DNA of 64,000 nucleotides, taken from Candidatus Schekmanbacteria bacterium (lineage in GTDB: Bacteria; CSSED10-310; JACPHN01). Shown one piece after another: positions 37,135 to 46,403 of this stretch (its first letter is position 1; the number at the start of each line of letters is the position of its first letter). The position numbers and the translations under genes are program-made. The stretch is from NCBI GenBank assembly GCA_016188575.1, contig JACPHN010000010.1, positions 1 to 64,000 on the forward strand. Direction: 5' to 3'. Under the pieces are notes generated by a model. That model saw nothing but the letters and a program-made list of their open reading frames with translations, was not told where the DNA came from and did not search any database.

Positions 37135-38204
37135 CGGATTATCGGATCGACGGCCACAAGCTTCTCTGGCATCTCGATCGCGTCGCCGAGTGGCAGCGTC
37201 GGCGCACGATTACCCCCATCTACGTCGAAGTCTCCCCTGTCGCCTACTGTAACCACAAGTGCCTCTTCTGCGGCATCGACTTCGCGCAAGCCAGAGCCGT
37301 CCTGCTGCCCGTTGCCGGCTTCGCGAGGGCGCTCGGGGCCATGGGCAAAGCGGGCGTGCGCAGCATCATGTACGCTGGCGAGGGGGAGCCGCTGCTGCAC
37401 AGAAATTTTGCTGAGCTCGTCGCCAGAACCCGGGAATGCGGAATCGACGTGGCGCTGACGACCAATGGGATGCTCGGATCCGAAGCTGTCTGGCGGGAGC
37501 TCTTGCCGGCCATGACGTGGGTAAAGTTCAGCGTCGACGCGGGTTCAGCAGACGTCTACGCCCAGGTCCATGGCGTTGCCAGAAGCGCGTTTGACAAGAC
37601 TCTCGCCAGCATCGCCGCGGCCGTTGCCGAGCGGCAGCGGACGGCCCTGAAGACGACGATCGGCGTTCAGTTCGTCGCGCTCGACGCCAACTTCGGCGAT
37701 CTCGAGAACGCCATCGAGCGGTTCGCACCCATGGGCGTCGACTACTTCGTCATCAAACCGTTCTCGCGCCACCCGCAGATGTTGGCGCCAATCGACGTCG
37801 CGTATCCGCCGGAACGTATCGACTGGCTGCGGGAGGTGACCAGGAAGCATCAGAAGCGAACCGCCATGCGCGTCCTCTTGCGCGAGGAGGCGATGGAGCG
37901 TTACCAACAGCGGAGCTTCCAGTTCCAACACTGCCGCGCCTTGCCATTCTGGGGCTACATTACCGCGCGCGGCGACTTCTACACCTGCAGCGTCTTTCTC
38001 GGAGACCCCAGGTTTCGCGCCGGCAACGTGCTCTCCGATGACGTGGAGGAGATTCTCTTCGGCAAGGCGCGCAGCGATTCCATACACTTCGGGGAGCATG
38101 GCCTTCAGCTCGGCAGGGAGTGCCGGCTGAACTGCCGTATGGCGCGGGCAAACGAATTTCTGGAGGTCGTTGCCAACGAACCAGACCACGTAAATTTCAT
38201 ATGA
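37131..38204 (+). CDS. Radical SAM protein 2 of the glycan locus
   Basis: 357 residues. CNHKCLFC (about 41-48) is the cluster motif and IMYAGEGEPLLH the GEGEP-type SAM motif. The C-terminal half holds HCRALPFWGYITARGDFYTC, GNVL and ECRLNC, a SPASM-like arrangement. The start (ATGA) and stop (ATGA) both overlap neighbours by 4 bases, so it is translated stepwise between radical SAM protein 1 and the GT9 gene. Low identity by eye to the other radical SAM proteins here suggests different reactions rather than recent duplication. Confidence 0.83.
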   Translation: MTDYRIDGHKLLWHLDRVAEWQRRRTITPIYVEVSPVAYCNHKCLFCGIDFAQARAVLLPVAGFARALGAMGKAGVRSIMYAGEGEPLLHRNFAELVARTRECGIDVALTTNGMLGSEAVWRELLPAMTWVKFSVDAGSADVYAQVHGVARSAFDKTLASIAAAVAERQRTALKTTIGVQFVALDANFGDLENAIERFAPMGVDYFVIKPFSRHPQMLAPIDVAYPPERIDWLREVTRKHQKRTAMRVLLREEAMERYQQRSFQFQHCRALPFWGYITARGDFYTCSVFLGDPRFRAGNVLSDDVEEILFGKARSDSIHFGEHGLQLGRECRLNCRMARANEFLEVVANEPDHVNFI

Positions 38205-39151
38205 ACAGCAGACCCAAGATCCTCATTCTCAAGCTCGGCTATTCGGAGACGCTCGACCCGGAGATCGGACGGGTCGCTAGCCTCGGGGATGTCGTGCGCA
38301 CGACCCCCATTCTGGAAGCCCTCAGGGAACGACATCCCGGGGCGCATATCAGTTGGGTCGTGTCGGCGTCCGCAGAACCTCTCTTGCACGGTCACCGGCG
38401 GATCGATCGCATCCTGGTTTGGGACGAGTTCGTGCCGTTTCAGCTCATGCGCGAGAAGTTCGACGTCCTGGTGAACCTCGAGAAAATCCCGGGCGTGTGC
38501 GCGGTGGCGGACATGATCGACGCCTGGACCAAATATGGCTTCCGCTTCGACAGTTTGACTGGCAATTACCACGCCTATGAGCGCGGCCTGAACTTTATCG
38601 ACTACATCGCGCAGAAACGAGCCAATGGCAAGGCCAAGGCGTGCTGGCAGAAGGTCCTCATCGAGATGATGGGCGTGTCGTGGCGGGAACAACCGTATGA
38701 GATTGGCTATCGTCCGGCGACGGACGCGTCAGTCGACATCGGGCTGAATCACATGATCGGGCCAAAGTGGCCGTCCAAGGCCATGCCGCGGCCGCGGTGG
38801 GAGCAGCTCGAGCATCGGCTGCGTGGCGCCGGCTTCACGACAAGCTGGCAACAGGGGCTGGAAGACCTCTATCAGTACATGGACTGGATCAATTCCTGCC
38901 GGATCCTGGTGTCTCAGGACAGTCTCGGAGTCCACATCGCGCTGGCCCTGGGCAAGGCGGTGGTAGCGATGTTCGGCCCGACCGATGCCGAGGAGATTTT
39001 CTTTTACGGCCGAGGTCGAGCAATTCTCGCGGGGCGGGAGTGCGATCTGGCGCCGTGCTATGCCCCGCGCTGCCCGAGCGGCCGGCAGTGCATGCGCGAC
39101 GTCGACATCGACGAAGTGGTGACATCGGTACATGAGCTCGCACGACAGTAG
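38201..39151 (+). CDS. GT9 family glycosyltransferase (heptosyltransferase-like)
   Basis: 316 residues from ATG 38201, which overlaps the previous stop. VASLGDVVRTTPILEALRERHP is the N-terminal signature of the ADP-heptose:LPS heptosyltransferase family and SQDSLGVHIALALGKAVVAMFGPT is its C-terminal donor-site signature. It is slightly shorter than WaaF/WaaC and has a Cys-rich end (CDLAPCYAPRCPSGRQC). It probably transfers a heptose or related sugar in the surface glycan. The 3' end overlaps the transketolase gene by 20 bases. Confidence 0.85.
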   Translation: MNSRPKILILKLGYSETLDPEIGRVASLGDVVRTTPILEALRERHPGAHISWVVSASAEPLLHGHRRIDRILVWDEFVPFQLMREKFDVLVNLEKIPGVCAVADMIDAWTKYGFRFDSLTGNYHAYERGLNFIDYIAQKRANGKAKACWQKVLIEMMGVSWREQPYEIGYRPATDASVDIGLNHMIGPKWPSKAMPRPRWEQLEHRLRGAGFTTSWQQGLEDLYQYMDWINSCRILVSQDSLGVHIALALGKAVVAMFGPTDAEEIFFYGRGRAILAGRECDLAPCYAPRCPSGRQCMRDVDIDEVVTSVHELARQ

Positions 39152-39935
39152 CGGCGAAACGCGGCGGCGGGCGCTGGAGATCCGGCGGCGGATCATCGAC
39201 ATGGCGCACCGCTCGGGGAGCGCGCACGTCGGCTCGGCGCTTTCCTGTGCTGACATCCTGGCGGTGCTCTACTTCGAGGTGCTGCGCCTGCGCCCGTGGG
39301 AAAACCGTGATTACTTTGTCCTCAGCAAGGGCCACGCGGCGATGTGCCTGTACGCGGCACTCGATCTGTCCGGTATTCTCGAGCCCGGGCAGGCCGACTC
39401 CTACTTCCTCAACGACGGCGCACTGCCGGCACATCTGGACCGCTTTACCGGGCGTGGCATCGAGGTCTCGGCGGGTTCGCTGGGGCACGGGTTCAACGTC
39501 GCCCTCGGGCTCGCCTACGGCCTCAAGCTGCGGCGGAGCCCGCAGGCCGTCTACGCCTTGATCGGCGACGGAGAGTCGCAGGAAGGCTCTATCTGGGAAG
39601 GTGCCATGTTCGCCCCGAAGCTCGGCCTGGACAACGTCACTGTGTTTCTCGACTTCAATAACCTCCAGGGGTACGGTCGGGCGACGGAGCTTTGCAGCTT
39701 CGAGCCGGTCGCCGACAAGTGGCGCGCCTTCGGCTGGCATGCTGTCGACGTAGACGGCCACGATCACGAGGCCCTGTGCGACGCCATCGCCCAGCGCTCC
39801 GGCGGCCGGCCCAAGATGATCGTGGCGCGCACCGTCAAGGGCAAGGGTGTGTCGTTCATGGAGGACCAGCTCGTGTGGCACTACTACGTCGTCACCGCGG
39901 AGCTGAGGGCACGGGCCATGGAGGAGTTGCAGTGA
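39132..39935 (+). CDS. Split transketolase, N-terminal (ThDP-binding) subunit
   Basis: 267 residues. SGSAHVGSALSCADILAVLYF, LSKGHAAMCLYAAL and GSLGHGFNVALGLA match transketolase N-terminal subunits. ALIGDGESQEGSIWEGAMFA then FLDFNNLQGYG is the GDG...N diphosphate/metal motif. The reaction moves a two-carbon ketol unit between sugars. The position between a glycosyltransferase and a methyltransferase suggests a dedicated sugar-modifying role rather than central metabolism. The stop overlaps the start of the C-terminal subunit. Confidence 0.88.
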   Translation: MSSHDSSGETRRRALEIRRRIIDMAHRSGSAHVGSALSCADILAVLYFEVLRLRPWENRDYFVLSKGHAAMCLYAALDLSGILEPGQADSYFLNDGALPAHLDRFTGRGIEVSAGSLGHGFNVALGLAYGLKLRRSPQAVYALIGDGESQEGSIWEGAMFAPKLGLDNVTVFLDFNNLQGYGRATELCSFEPVADKWRAFGWHAVDVDGHDHEALCDAIAQRSGGRPKMIVARTVKGKGVSFMEDQLVWHYYVVTAELRARAMEELQ

Positions 39936-40876
39936 GGAGCTCCTTCATCGATGCGGTTATCGCCCTGAGCAAGGAGCGGCCCGAGGTCTTCATCTTGAGC
40001 GGGGACGCGGGCCTCGGCGTCTTCGACCAGTTCCAGCGCACGGACCCGCACCGGTTTCTGAACATGGGCGTGGCCGAGCAGAACATGGCGGGCTTTGCCG
40101 CCGGTCTCGCGATGGCGGGGTTTCGCGTGGTTCTCTACAATATCATCCCGTTCGTTCTCTACCGCTGCTACGAGCAGGTCCGCAACGATATCTGCTATCA
40201 GCGCCTGCCGGTCGTGCTGACGGGAATCGGCAGTGGTGTAACCTATGCCCCGGCGGGCATGACGCACTATTCGGTCGAGGACCTGGGGATTTGCCGAACC
40301 CTCCCCAATCTGACGGTGCTCTCACCGATCGATCCCGTGGAAGCGCGCGCCGCAGCCGCGTTCGCGCTGCAAGCCACCGCACCGGTTTACGTACGGCTGC
40401 CCAAACGCGGGGAACCCACATTTCACACGCATGGCGACATCGACATTACCCTGCCGCAGGTGCTGCAAGTGGGAGCGGAGGTGGCGCTACTGTTTCACGG
40501 GTCGGTCGCCGAAGAGGTCATCGCCGCGGTGGAGGCGCTCGGCGCCGAGGGAGCCTGCCCGCTGGTAATCGCCCTGCCCCTGCTCCAGCCGCTCGCCGAA
40601 GACGCCCTTGTTCCCCTCCTCGCCGAGATGCGGCACGTGGTCACGGTCGAAGAGCATTTCGTGGGGTGCGGTCTCGGCTCGCTCATCGCCAGGCTCGCCA
40701 CCCGCCATCACGTGGGCTGGCGCCTGCACACGCTCGGAATCGCTGACGGCTTCATTCACGAGATCCAGGACTGCAGACACCTGCGCCAGCGGCACGGGAT
40801 TTCCGCGGCGGGCATCGCCGCCACCGTCAGACGACTACTCGGAACCCGCGCGGCGGCGCGGCGAAAGGCAGTGTAA
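39932..40876 (+). CDS. Split transketolase, C-terminal subunit
   Basis: 314 residues from GTG 39932 (GTGA overlap), with GGAGGAG a few bases before. GDAGLGVF, then NMGVAEQNMAGFAAGLAMAG contains the catalytic Glu of the PYR domain. GVTYAPAGMTHYSVEDLG holds the His of the active site. It pairs with the preceding subunit to form an alpha2-beta2 enzyme like other split transketolases. The transketolase C-terminal domain (about 190-300) is complete. Confidence 0.87.
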   Translation: MRSSFIDAVIALSKERPEVFILSGDAGLGVFDQFQRTDPHRFLNMGVAEQNMAGFAAGLAMAGFRVVLYNIIPFVLYRCYEQVRNDICYQRLPVVLTGIGSGVTYAPAGMTHYSVEDLGICRTLPNLTVLSPIDPVEARAAAAFALQATAPVYVRLPKRGEPTFHTHGDIDITLPQVLQVGAEVALLFHGSVAEEVIAAVEALGAEGACPLVIALPLLQPLAEDALVPLLAEMRHVVTVEEHFVGCGLGSLIARLATRHHVGWRLHTLGIADGFIHEIQDCRHLRQRHGISAAGIAATVRRLLGTRAAARRKAV

Positions 40877-40878
40877 CC

Positions 40879-41541
40879 GTGGGCAGACTGCTAGACATCA
40901 TCAATCCGCTGCATCGCTCGACCTCCCGCGACTACCTTGCGCGCATGATGGATCGGAAGGCCGAGTGCATGCGCGTCGCACGCCAATACGGTCGGGACTT
41001 TTGGGATGGCGAGCGCCGGTACGGGTACGGCGGTTACGCCTACGACGGCCGCTGGCTCGCGGTCGCCGAACAACTCGCGGCGCAATTCGAGCTGCGTGAC
41101 GATGCCGCCGTTCTCGATGTCGGTTGCGGCAAGGGCTTTCTCCTCTACGAGCTCTCGCGGGTTCTTCCTCGCGCCCGCCTGTGTGGGTTCGACGTCTCCC
41201 CCTACGCCCTCGCCGCGGCAAAGACCGAAATCCGCCGGAGCCTTTTCGCCCATCGCGCCCAGGACCCTTTTCCGTTCGCGAATCAACAGTTCGATCTCGT
41301 CATTTCCATCACGACACTTCACAACTTGCAGGTGTTCGACCTCGCGCAGGCTTTTTCCGAGATCGACCGCGTCGGGAAAAACGGCTTCATCACGGTGGAG
41401 AGCTTCCGCACTGAGCAGGAGCTATTCAACCTGCAGTGTTGGGCGCTCACCTGCGAATCTTTCTACACACCGGAAGCCTGGGTGTGGCTCATGAATCATT
41501 TCGGATATCGCGGGGATTACGAGTTTATCTACTTCGAGTGA
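40879..41541 (+). CDS. Class I SAM methyltransferase
   Basis: 220 residues from GTG 40879, two bases after the transketolase stop. AAVLDVGCGKGFLLYELSRVLP is motif I and FDLVISITTLHNLQVFD the post-motif region. An unusual N-terminal helix pair (RDYLARMMDRKAECMRVARQYG) precedes the domain. It presumably methylates a sugar of the locus, possibly at the transketolase-derived branch. It is followed by the largest gap in the operon (56 bases). Confidence 0.82.
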   Translation: MGRLLDIINPLHRSTSRDYLARMMDRKAECMRVARQYGRDFWDGERRYGYGGYAYDGRWLAVAEQLAAQFELRDDAAVLDVGCGKGFLLYELSRVLPRARLCGFDVSPYALAAAKTEIRRSLFAHRAQDPFPFANQQFDLVISITTLHNLQVFDLAQAFSEIDRVGKNGFITVESFRTEQELFNLQCWALTCESFYTPEAWVWLMNHFGYRGDYEFIYFE

Positions 41542-41560
41542 CACCGGTCGCGAGGTCACT
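41537..41560. other. Inverted repeat spanning a stop codon
   Basis: AGTGAC and GTCACT form a six-base stem with a 12-base loop across the methyltransferase stop, at the only sizeable gap in the long operon. It may be an RNA stability or processing element. No T-tract follows. Confidence 0.3.
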
Positions 41561-41597
41561 GAACCAACCCGGAGGCAGGGGAGGACGAGAAGGGTCA

Positions 41598-42668
41598 ATG
41601 AGCTCCAGATATTCAACCATGAAGATCTTCCACTTCGCGGAGAAGCTGGATTCTCTGTTGCCGGAGGTCGCGGAGATTCAGCCACCGATTCATATCCGCA
41701 TCAAGCCGACCAATGTATGCAATCACCACTGTTGGTACTGCGCATATCGCACTCCAGAGCTGCAACTCGGGAAGGACATGGTGATTCGCGACCAGATTCC
41801 GCGGGAAAAAATGGCGGAGATCGTCGCGGACGTGGCCGCGCTGGGCGTGAAGGCGGTGACGTTCAGCGGCGGCGGCGACCCTTTCGTCTACCCCTATCTG
41901 TTGGAGACCGCCCGCCGGCTCGCCGATAGCCCGGTGCGCTTCGCCTCGCTCACAAATGGCGCCCGCCTGTGTGGCGAGGTGGCCGAGGTGTTCGCGCATA
42001 ATGCGACCTGGGTGCGGGTTTCGATCGACGGCTGGGATGACGAAAGCTACGCAAAGTACCGCAACACCAAGATCGGCGAATTCTCCAAAGTCGTGCAGAA
42101 CATCGAGGCCTTCGCCAGGCTCGGCGGTGGTTGCCACCTCGGTGTCTCCGTCATCGTCGATCGCGGCAACGCCGGCCACGTTCTTGAGCTTGTCCGCCGC
42201 CTCAAGGATGCCGGCGTGGCGAGCGCCAAGGTCTCACCGTGCATCGTCAGCAACGATAGAAGCGAGACGAACGCCTACCACGCAAACATTTCCTCGATCG
42301 TTGAAGAACAGATCAGGCGCGCCAAGGAGGAGCTGGCGGGGGACGGATTCGACATCCACAATGCCTATCACGCGCAGCTCACGACGTTCGCCAAAGAATA
42401 CTCGTGGTGCCCATACCTGCAAATTCTGCCCGTCATCGGCGCGGACCTGAACGTTTATTCATGCCAGGACAAGGCGTACAATCTCGACAGCGGGTTGATC
42501 GGATCCATCAAGGATCGGCGGTTCGCAGACTTTTGGATGGCTGACAAGAGCAAGTTCTTCAGGATCGACCCTTCCAGGGACTGTAATCACCACTGTGTGG
42601 CTCACGCCAAGAATCAGTCCGTTTTCGGCTATCTGGAGGCCGACCCGGACCACTTGGGGTTCGTATGA
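41598..42668 (+). CDS. Radical SAM protein 3 of the glycan locus
   Basis: 356 residues from ATG 41598. CNHHCWYC (about 41-48) is the cluster motif and VTFSGGGDPFVYP a GGGDP variant of the SAM motif. WVRVSIDGWDDESYAKYR follows the barrel. The C-terminus has CPYLQILPVIGADLNVYSC and DCNHHC, a SPASM-like region. Substrate unknown. The stop overlaps the CBS-nucleotidyltransferase by 4 bases, tying it to nucleotide-sugar formation. Confidence 0.83.
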   Translation: MSSRYSTMKIFHFAEKLDSLLPEVAEIQPPIHIRIKPTNVCNHHCWYCAYRTPELQLGKDMVIRDQIPREKMAEIVADVAALGVKAVTFSGGGDPFVYPYLLETARRLADSPVRFASLTNGARLCGEVAEVFAHNATWVRVSIDGWDDESYAKYRNTKIGEFSKVVQNIEAFARLGGGCHLGVSVIVDRGNAGHVLELVRRLKDAGVASAKVSPCIVSNDRSETNAYHANISSIVEEQIRRAKEELAGDGFDIHNAYHAQLTTFAKEYSWCPYLQILPVIGADLNVYSCQDKAYNLDSGLIGSIKDRRFADFWMADKSKFFRIDPSRDCNHHCVAHAKNQSVFGYLEADPDHLGFV

Positions 42669-43729
42669 TACTCGATTCCGCTGCCGGTGACATCGCGGAG
42701 CTGCTGAGCAAGATTTGCATCGCGCCCGAGGCGACGATTCGCGACGCCATGGAGGCGATTGCGCGCGGCGGTTTGCAGATCAGCCTGGTCGTCGACGGCG
42801 GGCGGCGGCTCGTTGGCACGGTCACCGACGGCGACATCCGCGTGGCGCTCCTCGCGGACGCCCGGATGAACGATCCTATCGGCCCGCGCTGCAACCGCGC
42901 CTACACCTGGGTGCACCGCGGCACCAGCCGCGCCGAGATCATCGACCTGATGAAGGCGCGATCGATCAATCAGGTTCCGATCCTGGACGACGACCATCGG
43001 CTCGTCGGACTGCAGCATCTGCAGCAACTCATCGGCATCCGCAAGAAGCCCAACTGGGCGGTGATCATGGCCGGGGGGCGCGGCCAACGCCTGCAGCCGC
43101 TTACTGACACCACTCCGAAACCCATGCTCAGGGTGGCCGGCCGGCCGATCCTGGAGCGGCTCATCCTGCACTTGGTGGGCTATGGAGTCACGCGAATCTT
43201 TCTTGCCGTGAGCTACAAGGCGGATGTGATCGAGAGCTACTTCGGCGCCGGCGAGCGGTTTGGGTGCCACCTTCGCTACCTGAAGGAGCAGCGGCCGCTG
43301 GGCACGGGCGGCGGGCTCGCGCTCCTGCCGGAAGCGCCCGAGCACCCGTTGCTGGTGCTGAACGGAGATCTCATCACCCAGTTCGACGTGGAAGCGCTGC
43401 TCGAGTTTCACCGTGCCCAGGGCGCCGCGGCAACGGTTGGGGTCGGCGAATACCAGCACCTGGTGCCGTACGGTGTCCTCACACTGGAAGACGGGCGCGT
43501 CAGCGGCATCGCGGAGAAACCGCTGCTGGTCCTTGCGGTCAACGCGGGAATCTACGTCCTGGAACCGCATCTGCTGGCGCGAATCCCCGCAGATCGCGCC
43601 ATGGGACTTCCGGACGTGCTTGCGGACTGCCTCGACCGGCGCGAGCGCGTGGCCGGCTATCGCATCTCGGGTGATTGGATGGATCTCGGAACCAAGGCAC
43701 AGCTCGAGCTGGCGCGGGGGGCGGTGTGA
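42665..43729 (+). CDS. ptmE: PtmE-type CBS-domain sugar-phosphate nucleotidyltransferase
   Basis: 354 residues. Two CBS repeats (about 10-125, GTVTDGDIRVALLAD, INQVPILDDDHRLVGLQ) precede a nucleotidyltransferase domain: VIMAGGRGQRLQPLT, TTPKPMLRVAGRP, VLNGDLITQFD, VNAGIYVLEP, WMDLGT. This order matches Campylobacter PtmE, which makes GDP-glucosamine in the legionaminic acid pathway, and MNT1-like enzymes. The CBS pair probably senses adenosine ligands to regulate activity. It begins within the stop of radical SAM protein 3 and ends within the start of the fusion enzyme. Confidence 0.8.
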   Translation: MILDSAAGDIAELLSKICIAPEATIRDAMEAIARGGLQISLVVDGGRRLVGTVTDGDIRVALLADARMNDPIGPRCNRAYTWVHRGTSRAEIIDLMKARSINQVPILDDDHRLVGLQHLQQLIGIRKKPNWAVIMAGGRGQRLQPLTDTTPKPMLRVAGRPILERLILHLVGYGVTRIFLAVSYKADVIESYFGAGERFGCHLRYLKEQRPLGTGGGLALLPEAPEHPLLVLNGDLITQFDVEALLEFHRAQGAAATVGVGEYQHLVPYGVLTLEDGRVSGIAEKPLLVLAVNAGIYVLEPHLLARIPADRAMGLPDVLADCLDRRERVAGYRISGDWMDLGTKAQLELARGAV

Positions 43730-45837
43730 GCGCGCCTGGGACTGCGACGCCACGCCTGCCGAGGACGGCAGTCATCGGCGCCACCGGCTACCTGGGTCGC
43801 GCGCTCTACCAGGCGCACCTGGCCGCGGATGCGCGCACGGTGGGCACGAGCCGGGCGCCGCGGCGCGGCGGCGAGCTGCTCCCCCTCGACCTTGCCGACA
43901 AGCGCACGCTGCGACCTCGGCTGCGGGAGCTGGGGATCGAAGAGGCAATCATTGCCGCCGGGATCGCCACTGTCGCGCGCTGCGAGGCGGAGCAGGCGCG
44001 TTCGGCAGAAATCAACGTCACCGGCACCCAGCAGCTTCTGGAAGCGTTGCGCGAGCAAGAGATCCGGCCGGTGTTTATCTCGACGGATCTCGTGTTCGAC
44101 GGTGAGCGCGGCGCATACACCGAAATCGATGAACCCCACCCCATAGTCGCGTACGGGGAGCAGAAGCGCGCCGTGGAGCAGCTTTTGGCGGAGATGTTTG
44201 ACGGCCGAGCGCTGATTCTCCGGGTCAGCAAGGTTTTCTCCACCACCAGGGGTGATGGCACGCTGCTCGATGAGCTGGCAGCCACGTGGGCGGCGGGTGG
44301 CGTGGTGCGGGCAGCGGTCGATCAACGCTTCAACCCGATCTTGCGGGAGGACTTCGTGCGTGTCGTGCTGCATCTCCAGCGCCTGTGCACCTGCGGGCTG
44401 GTGCATCTGTGTGGGGACAATGCGTGGACCCGCCATGAGCTTGCGGAGCGGCTGGCGGCACGGCTTTCAGTGGCTCCTTCGAGGCTGGAGAGAATCGCCA
44501 TTCGCGATCTCGGTATCGGCCCGGTGCGGCCGCGCGATACGACGATGAGCAACCGCCGACTGCGGCAACTCTACCGCGAACCGTTCGCCGACATGGAGGC
44601 ATGTCTTGACGAGGTGGCCCGGCAATATGGCGCGCCGGTTTTCCTCCCACCCCGGCCCTCCTCTCCCCCCGCGGGCGGGGGGTGGCAGGGGTGGGGGCTG
44701 CCGGCTCCGGGCGGCGCTGAAGCGGCCCGTTCCCCGTTCCGCGTGCCCTTTCTCGACCTGAGAGTGGTGGATCCCGTCGAGCGCCGGGGCTTGCTGGATG
44801 CAGTCGATCGGATCCTGGCGCACGGGCGGGTCGTCGGGGGGCCGGAGGTGGCGGACCTGGAGGCGGAGCTCGCAGCGCGCTGTGAGCGGCGCTTCGCGTG
44901 TGGGGTCGGTTCAGGGACCGCCGCGTTGACCCTGGCGCTCGGCGGCCTCGGCGTCGGGCCCGGAGACGAGGTCGTCGTGCCCGCATTGAGCTTTGTGGCC
45001 ACGGCAAACGCGGTGGCGCTGCTGGGCGCTCGTCCGGTCTTCGCCGACATCCGCGCCGACCTCAATATCGACCCGGAGTCCGCGGCGGCGTGTATCGGGC
45101 CGCGGACGCGAGCGGTCGTCGTCGTTCACTACGCAGGGAGGTGCGGCGACATGGCCGCGCTGACTACTCTTTGCGAAGATCGCCGCGTCGCTCTGGTCGA
45201 GGACGCGGCGCAGGCGTGGGGCGCGCGCTACTGCGGCCGGCCCGCCGGGTCGTTTGGGCTCAGCGCCGCCTTGAGCATGAACGCCATGAAAATCCTCGCC
45301 GCGTGCGGTGAGTGCGGCGCCGTGCTGACAGATTGCGAGGAGATCCGCGCCCGAATCGGAGCGCTCACGTACAACGGCATCGTGAACAAGGAAATCTGCC
45401 AGCAGCCGAGCTCGAACTACCGTATGGATACGCTGCAGGCCGCAATGCTCCTTTATCGCCTGCAGGGCGTCGAAAAGGTGATTGCGCGGCGGCGCCAGAT
45501 CGCTCAATACTACGACGACGCCCTCGGCGATATCCTCCAGACGCCGCCCAGATCCGCCGAGTCGTTCGATGTCTACTATTCCTACATCGTGCGTACGGAG
45601 CATCGAGATGATCTCCTCGCGCATCTCGCGGCGCACGGCGTCGAAGCGAAAGTCCAGCATCCCTTGCTGATGTGCCAACAACCAGCCTACCGGGACCGCG
45701 GTGCCCCGGCCGTGTCGAACGCCGATCATCTTGTGAGCAGAATCCTGTCGCTGCCCGTTAACGAAAAACTCTCCGACGAACAGACGGAAATCGTCGTCGC
45801 GGGGGTTCGCGGCTTCCTGGGAAAGGGTGGCGCATGA
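43726..45837 (+). CDS. RmlD-like SDR fused to DegT/DnrJ/EryC1 aminotransferase
   Basis: 703 residues from GTG 43726. The N-terminal half (about 1-300) is a reductase of the dTDP-4-dehydrorhamnose reductase type (VIGATGYLGRALYQ, FISTDLVFDGERG, YGEQKRAVE with Tyr/Lys). The C-terminal half (about 340-703) is a PLP aminotransferase starting FRVPFLDLR, with GSGTAALTLALGG, EDAAQAWGA and the PLP lysine in SMNAMKILAACGECG. The joining linker (about 305-335, PPRPSSPPAGGGWQGWG) is encoded by a dispersed GC-rich repeat, so two once separate genes seem to have been fused by its insertion. It would reduce and aminate nucleotide-linked sugars. Confidence 0.85.
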   Translation: MSAPGTATPRLPRTAVIGATGYLGRALYQAHLAADARTVGTSRAPRRGGELLPLDLADKRTLRPRLRELGIEEAIIAAGIATVARCEAEQARSAEINVTGTQQLLEALREQEIRPVFISTDLVFDGERGAYTEIDEPHPIVAYGEQKRAVEQLLAEMFDGRALILRVSKVFSTTRGDGTLLDELAATWAAGGVVRAAVDQRFNPILREDFVRVVLHLQRLCTCGLVHLCGDNAWTRHELAERLAARLSVAPSRLERIAIRDLGIGPVRPRDTTMSNRRLRQLYREPFADMEACLDEVARQYGAPVFLPPRPSSPPAGGGWQGWGLPAPGGAEAARSPFRVPFLDLRVVDPVERRGLLDAVDRILAHGRVVGGPEVADLEAELAARCERRFACGVGSGTAALTLALGGLGVGPGDEVVVPALSFVATANAVALLGARPVFADIRADLNIDPESAAACIGPRTRAVVVVHYAGRCGDMAALTTLCEDRRVALVEDAAQAWGARYCGRPAGSFGLSAALSMNAMKILAACGECGAVLTDCEEIRARIGALTYNGIVNKEICQQPSSNYRMDTLQAAMLLYRLQGVEKVIARRRQIAQYYDDALGDILQTPPRSAESFDVYYSYIVRTEHRDDLLAHLAAHGVEAKVQHPLLMCQQPAYRDRGAPAVSNADHLVSRILSLPVNEKLSDEQTEIVVAGVRGFLGKGGA
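44645..44705. repeat. GC-rich hairpin repeat at the domain junction of the fusion
   Basis: CCCCCCGC-GG-GCGGGGGG (44665-44682) followed by TGGCAGGGGTGGGGG. It is the same type of element as at 37065-37125, 47445-47500 and in the MITE-like copies. It stays in frame and links the reductase and aminotransferase domains. Confidence 0.65.
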
Positions 45838-46403
45838 GCGCGATATTCCTCGGCCACGCTGACCTGGTTTCGGTGCGCCAGGACCACATCTCACCATTGC
45901 TCGAGCTCGCCCGGCGCAGCCCGTTGCGGCGCGCTCGCTACTGCTTCCACGCCGACCACGCCAGCCGCGTCCACGAGATGCTCATCGCGTTCTGCGGCGA
46001 TTCCTTCGTTTCGCCGCACCGGCACGAAGACAAGGTCGAGTCGTTCCACCTCGTCCAAGGCGAGCTCGCGGTGGTGTTCTTTGCGGACGATGGCACTCCG
46101 ACCGGTCGCCTGGACATGGGGCCAGCCGCCTCCGGAAAGCCGTTCTACTATCGCCTCAACAGGATGTTGTGGCACACCGTCGTGCCGCTTGCGGAAATCG
46201 TCGTGCTCCACGAAACCACCAGTGGCCCATTCTCGCCCGGGGGCACGGAATACGCCCCATGGGGTCCGGCGGAAAGCGACGAGACCGGCTGCCGCATCTT
46301 CACGAAGCGCGCGCTCGCGGCCCCCCCCATCTTTCCTTTCCCCGCCCCCGAGCTGCTCGCGGAGACCGCGGCAGCGGCGCCTGCGGAGCCGCGCCGGCGA
46401 TGA
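45834..46403 (+). CDS. WbuC-family cupin metalloprotein
   Basis: 189 residues. SRVHEMLIAF, FVSPHRHEDKVESFHLVQGELAVV, then LWHTVVPLAEIVVLHE and SGPFSPGGTEYAPWGP match the WbuC family, small cupins found in O-antigen clusters. Likely metal ligands are the two His of PHRHED, the following Glu and the His of LWHTVV. Function is unproven, perhaps isomerisation or protection of a sugar intermediate. It overlaps both neighbours by 4 bases and has an Ala/Pro/Arg-rich tail. Confidence 0.78.
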   Translation: MSAIFLGHADLVSVRQDHISPLLELARRSPLRRARYCFHADHASRVHEMLIAFCGDSFVSPHRHEDKVESFHLVQGELAVVFFADDGTPTGRLDMGPAASGKPFYYRLNRMLWHTVVPLAEIVVLHETTSGPFSPGGTEYAPWGPAESDETGCRIFTKRALAAPPIFPFPAPELLAETAAAAPAEPRRR

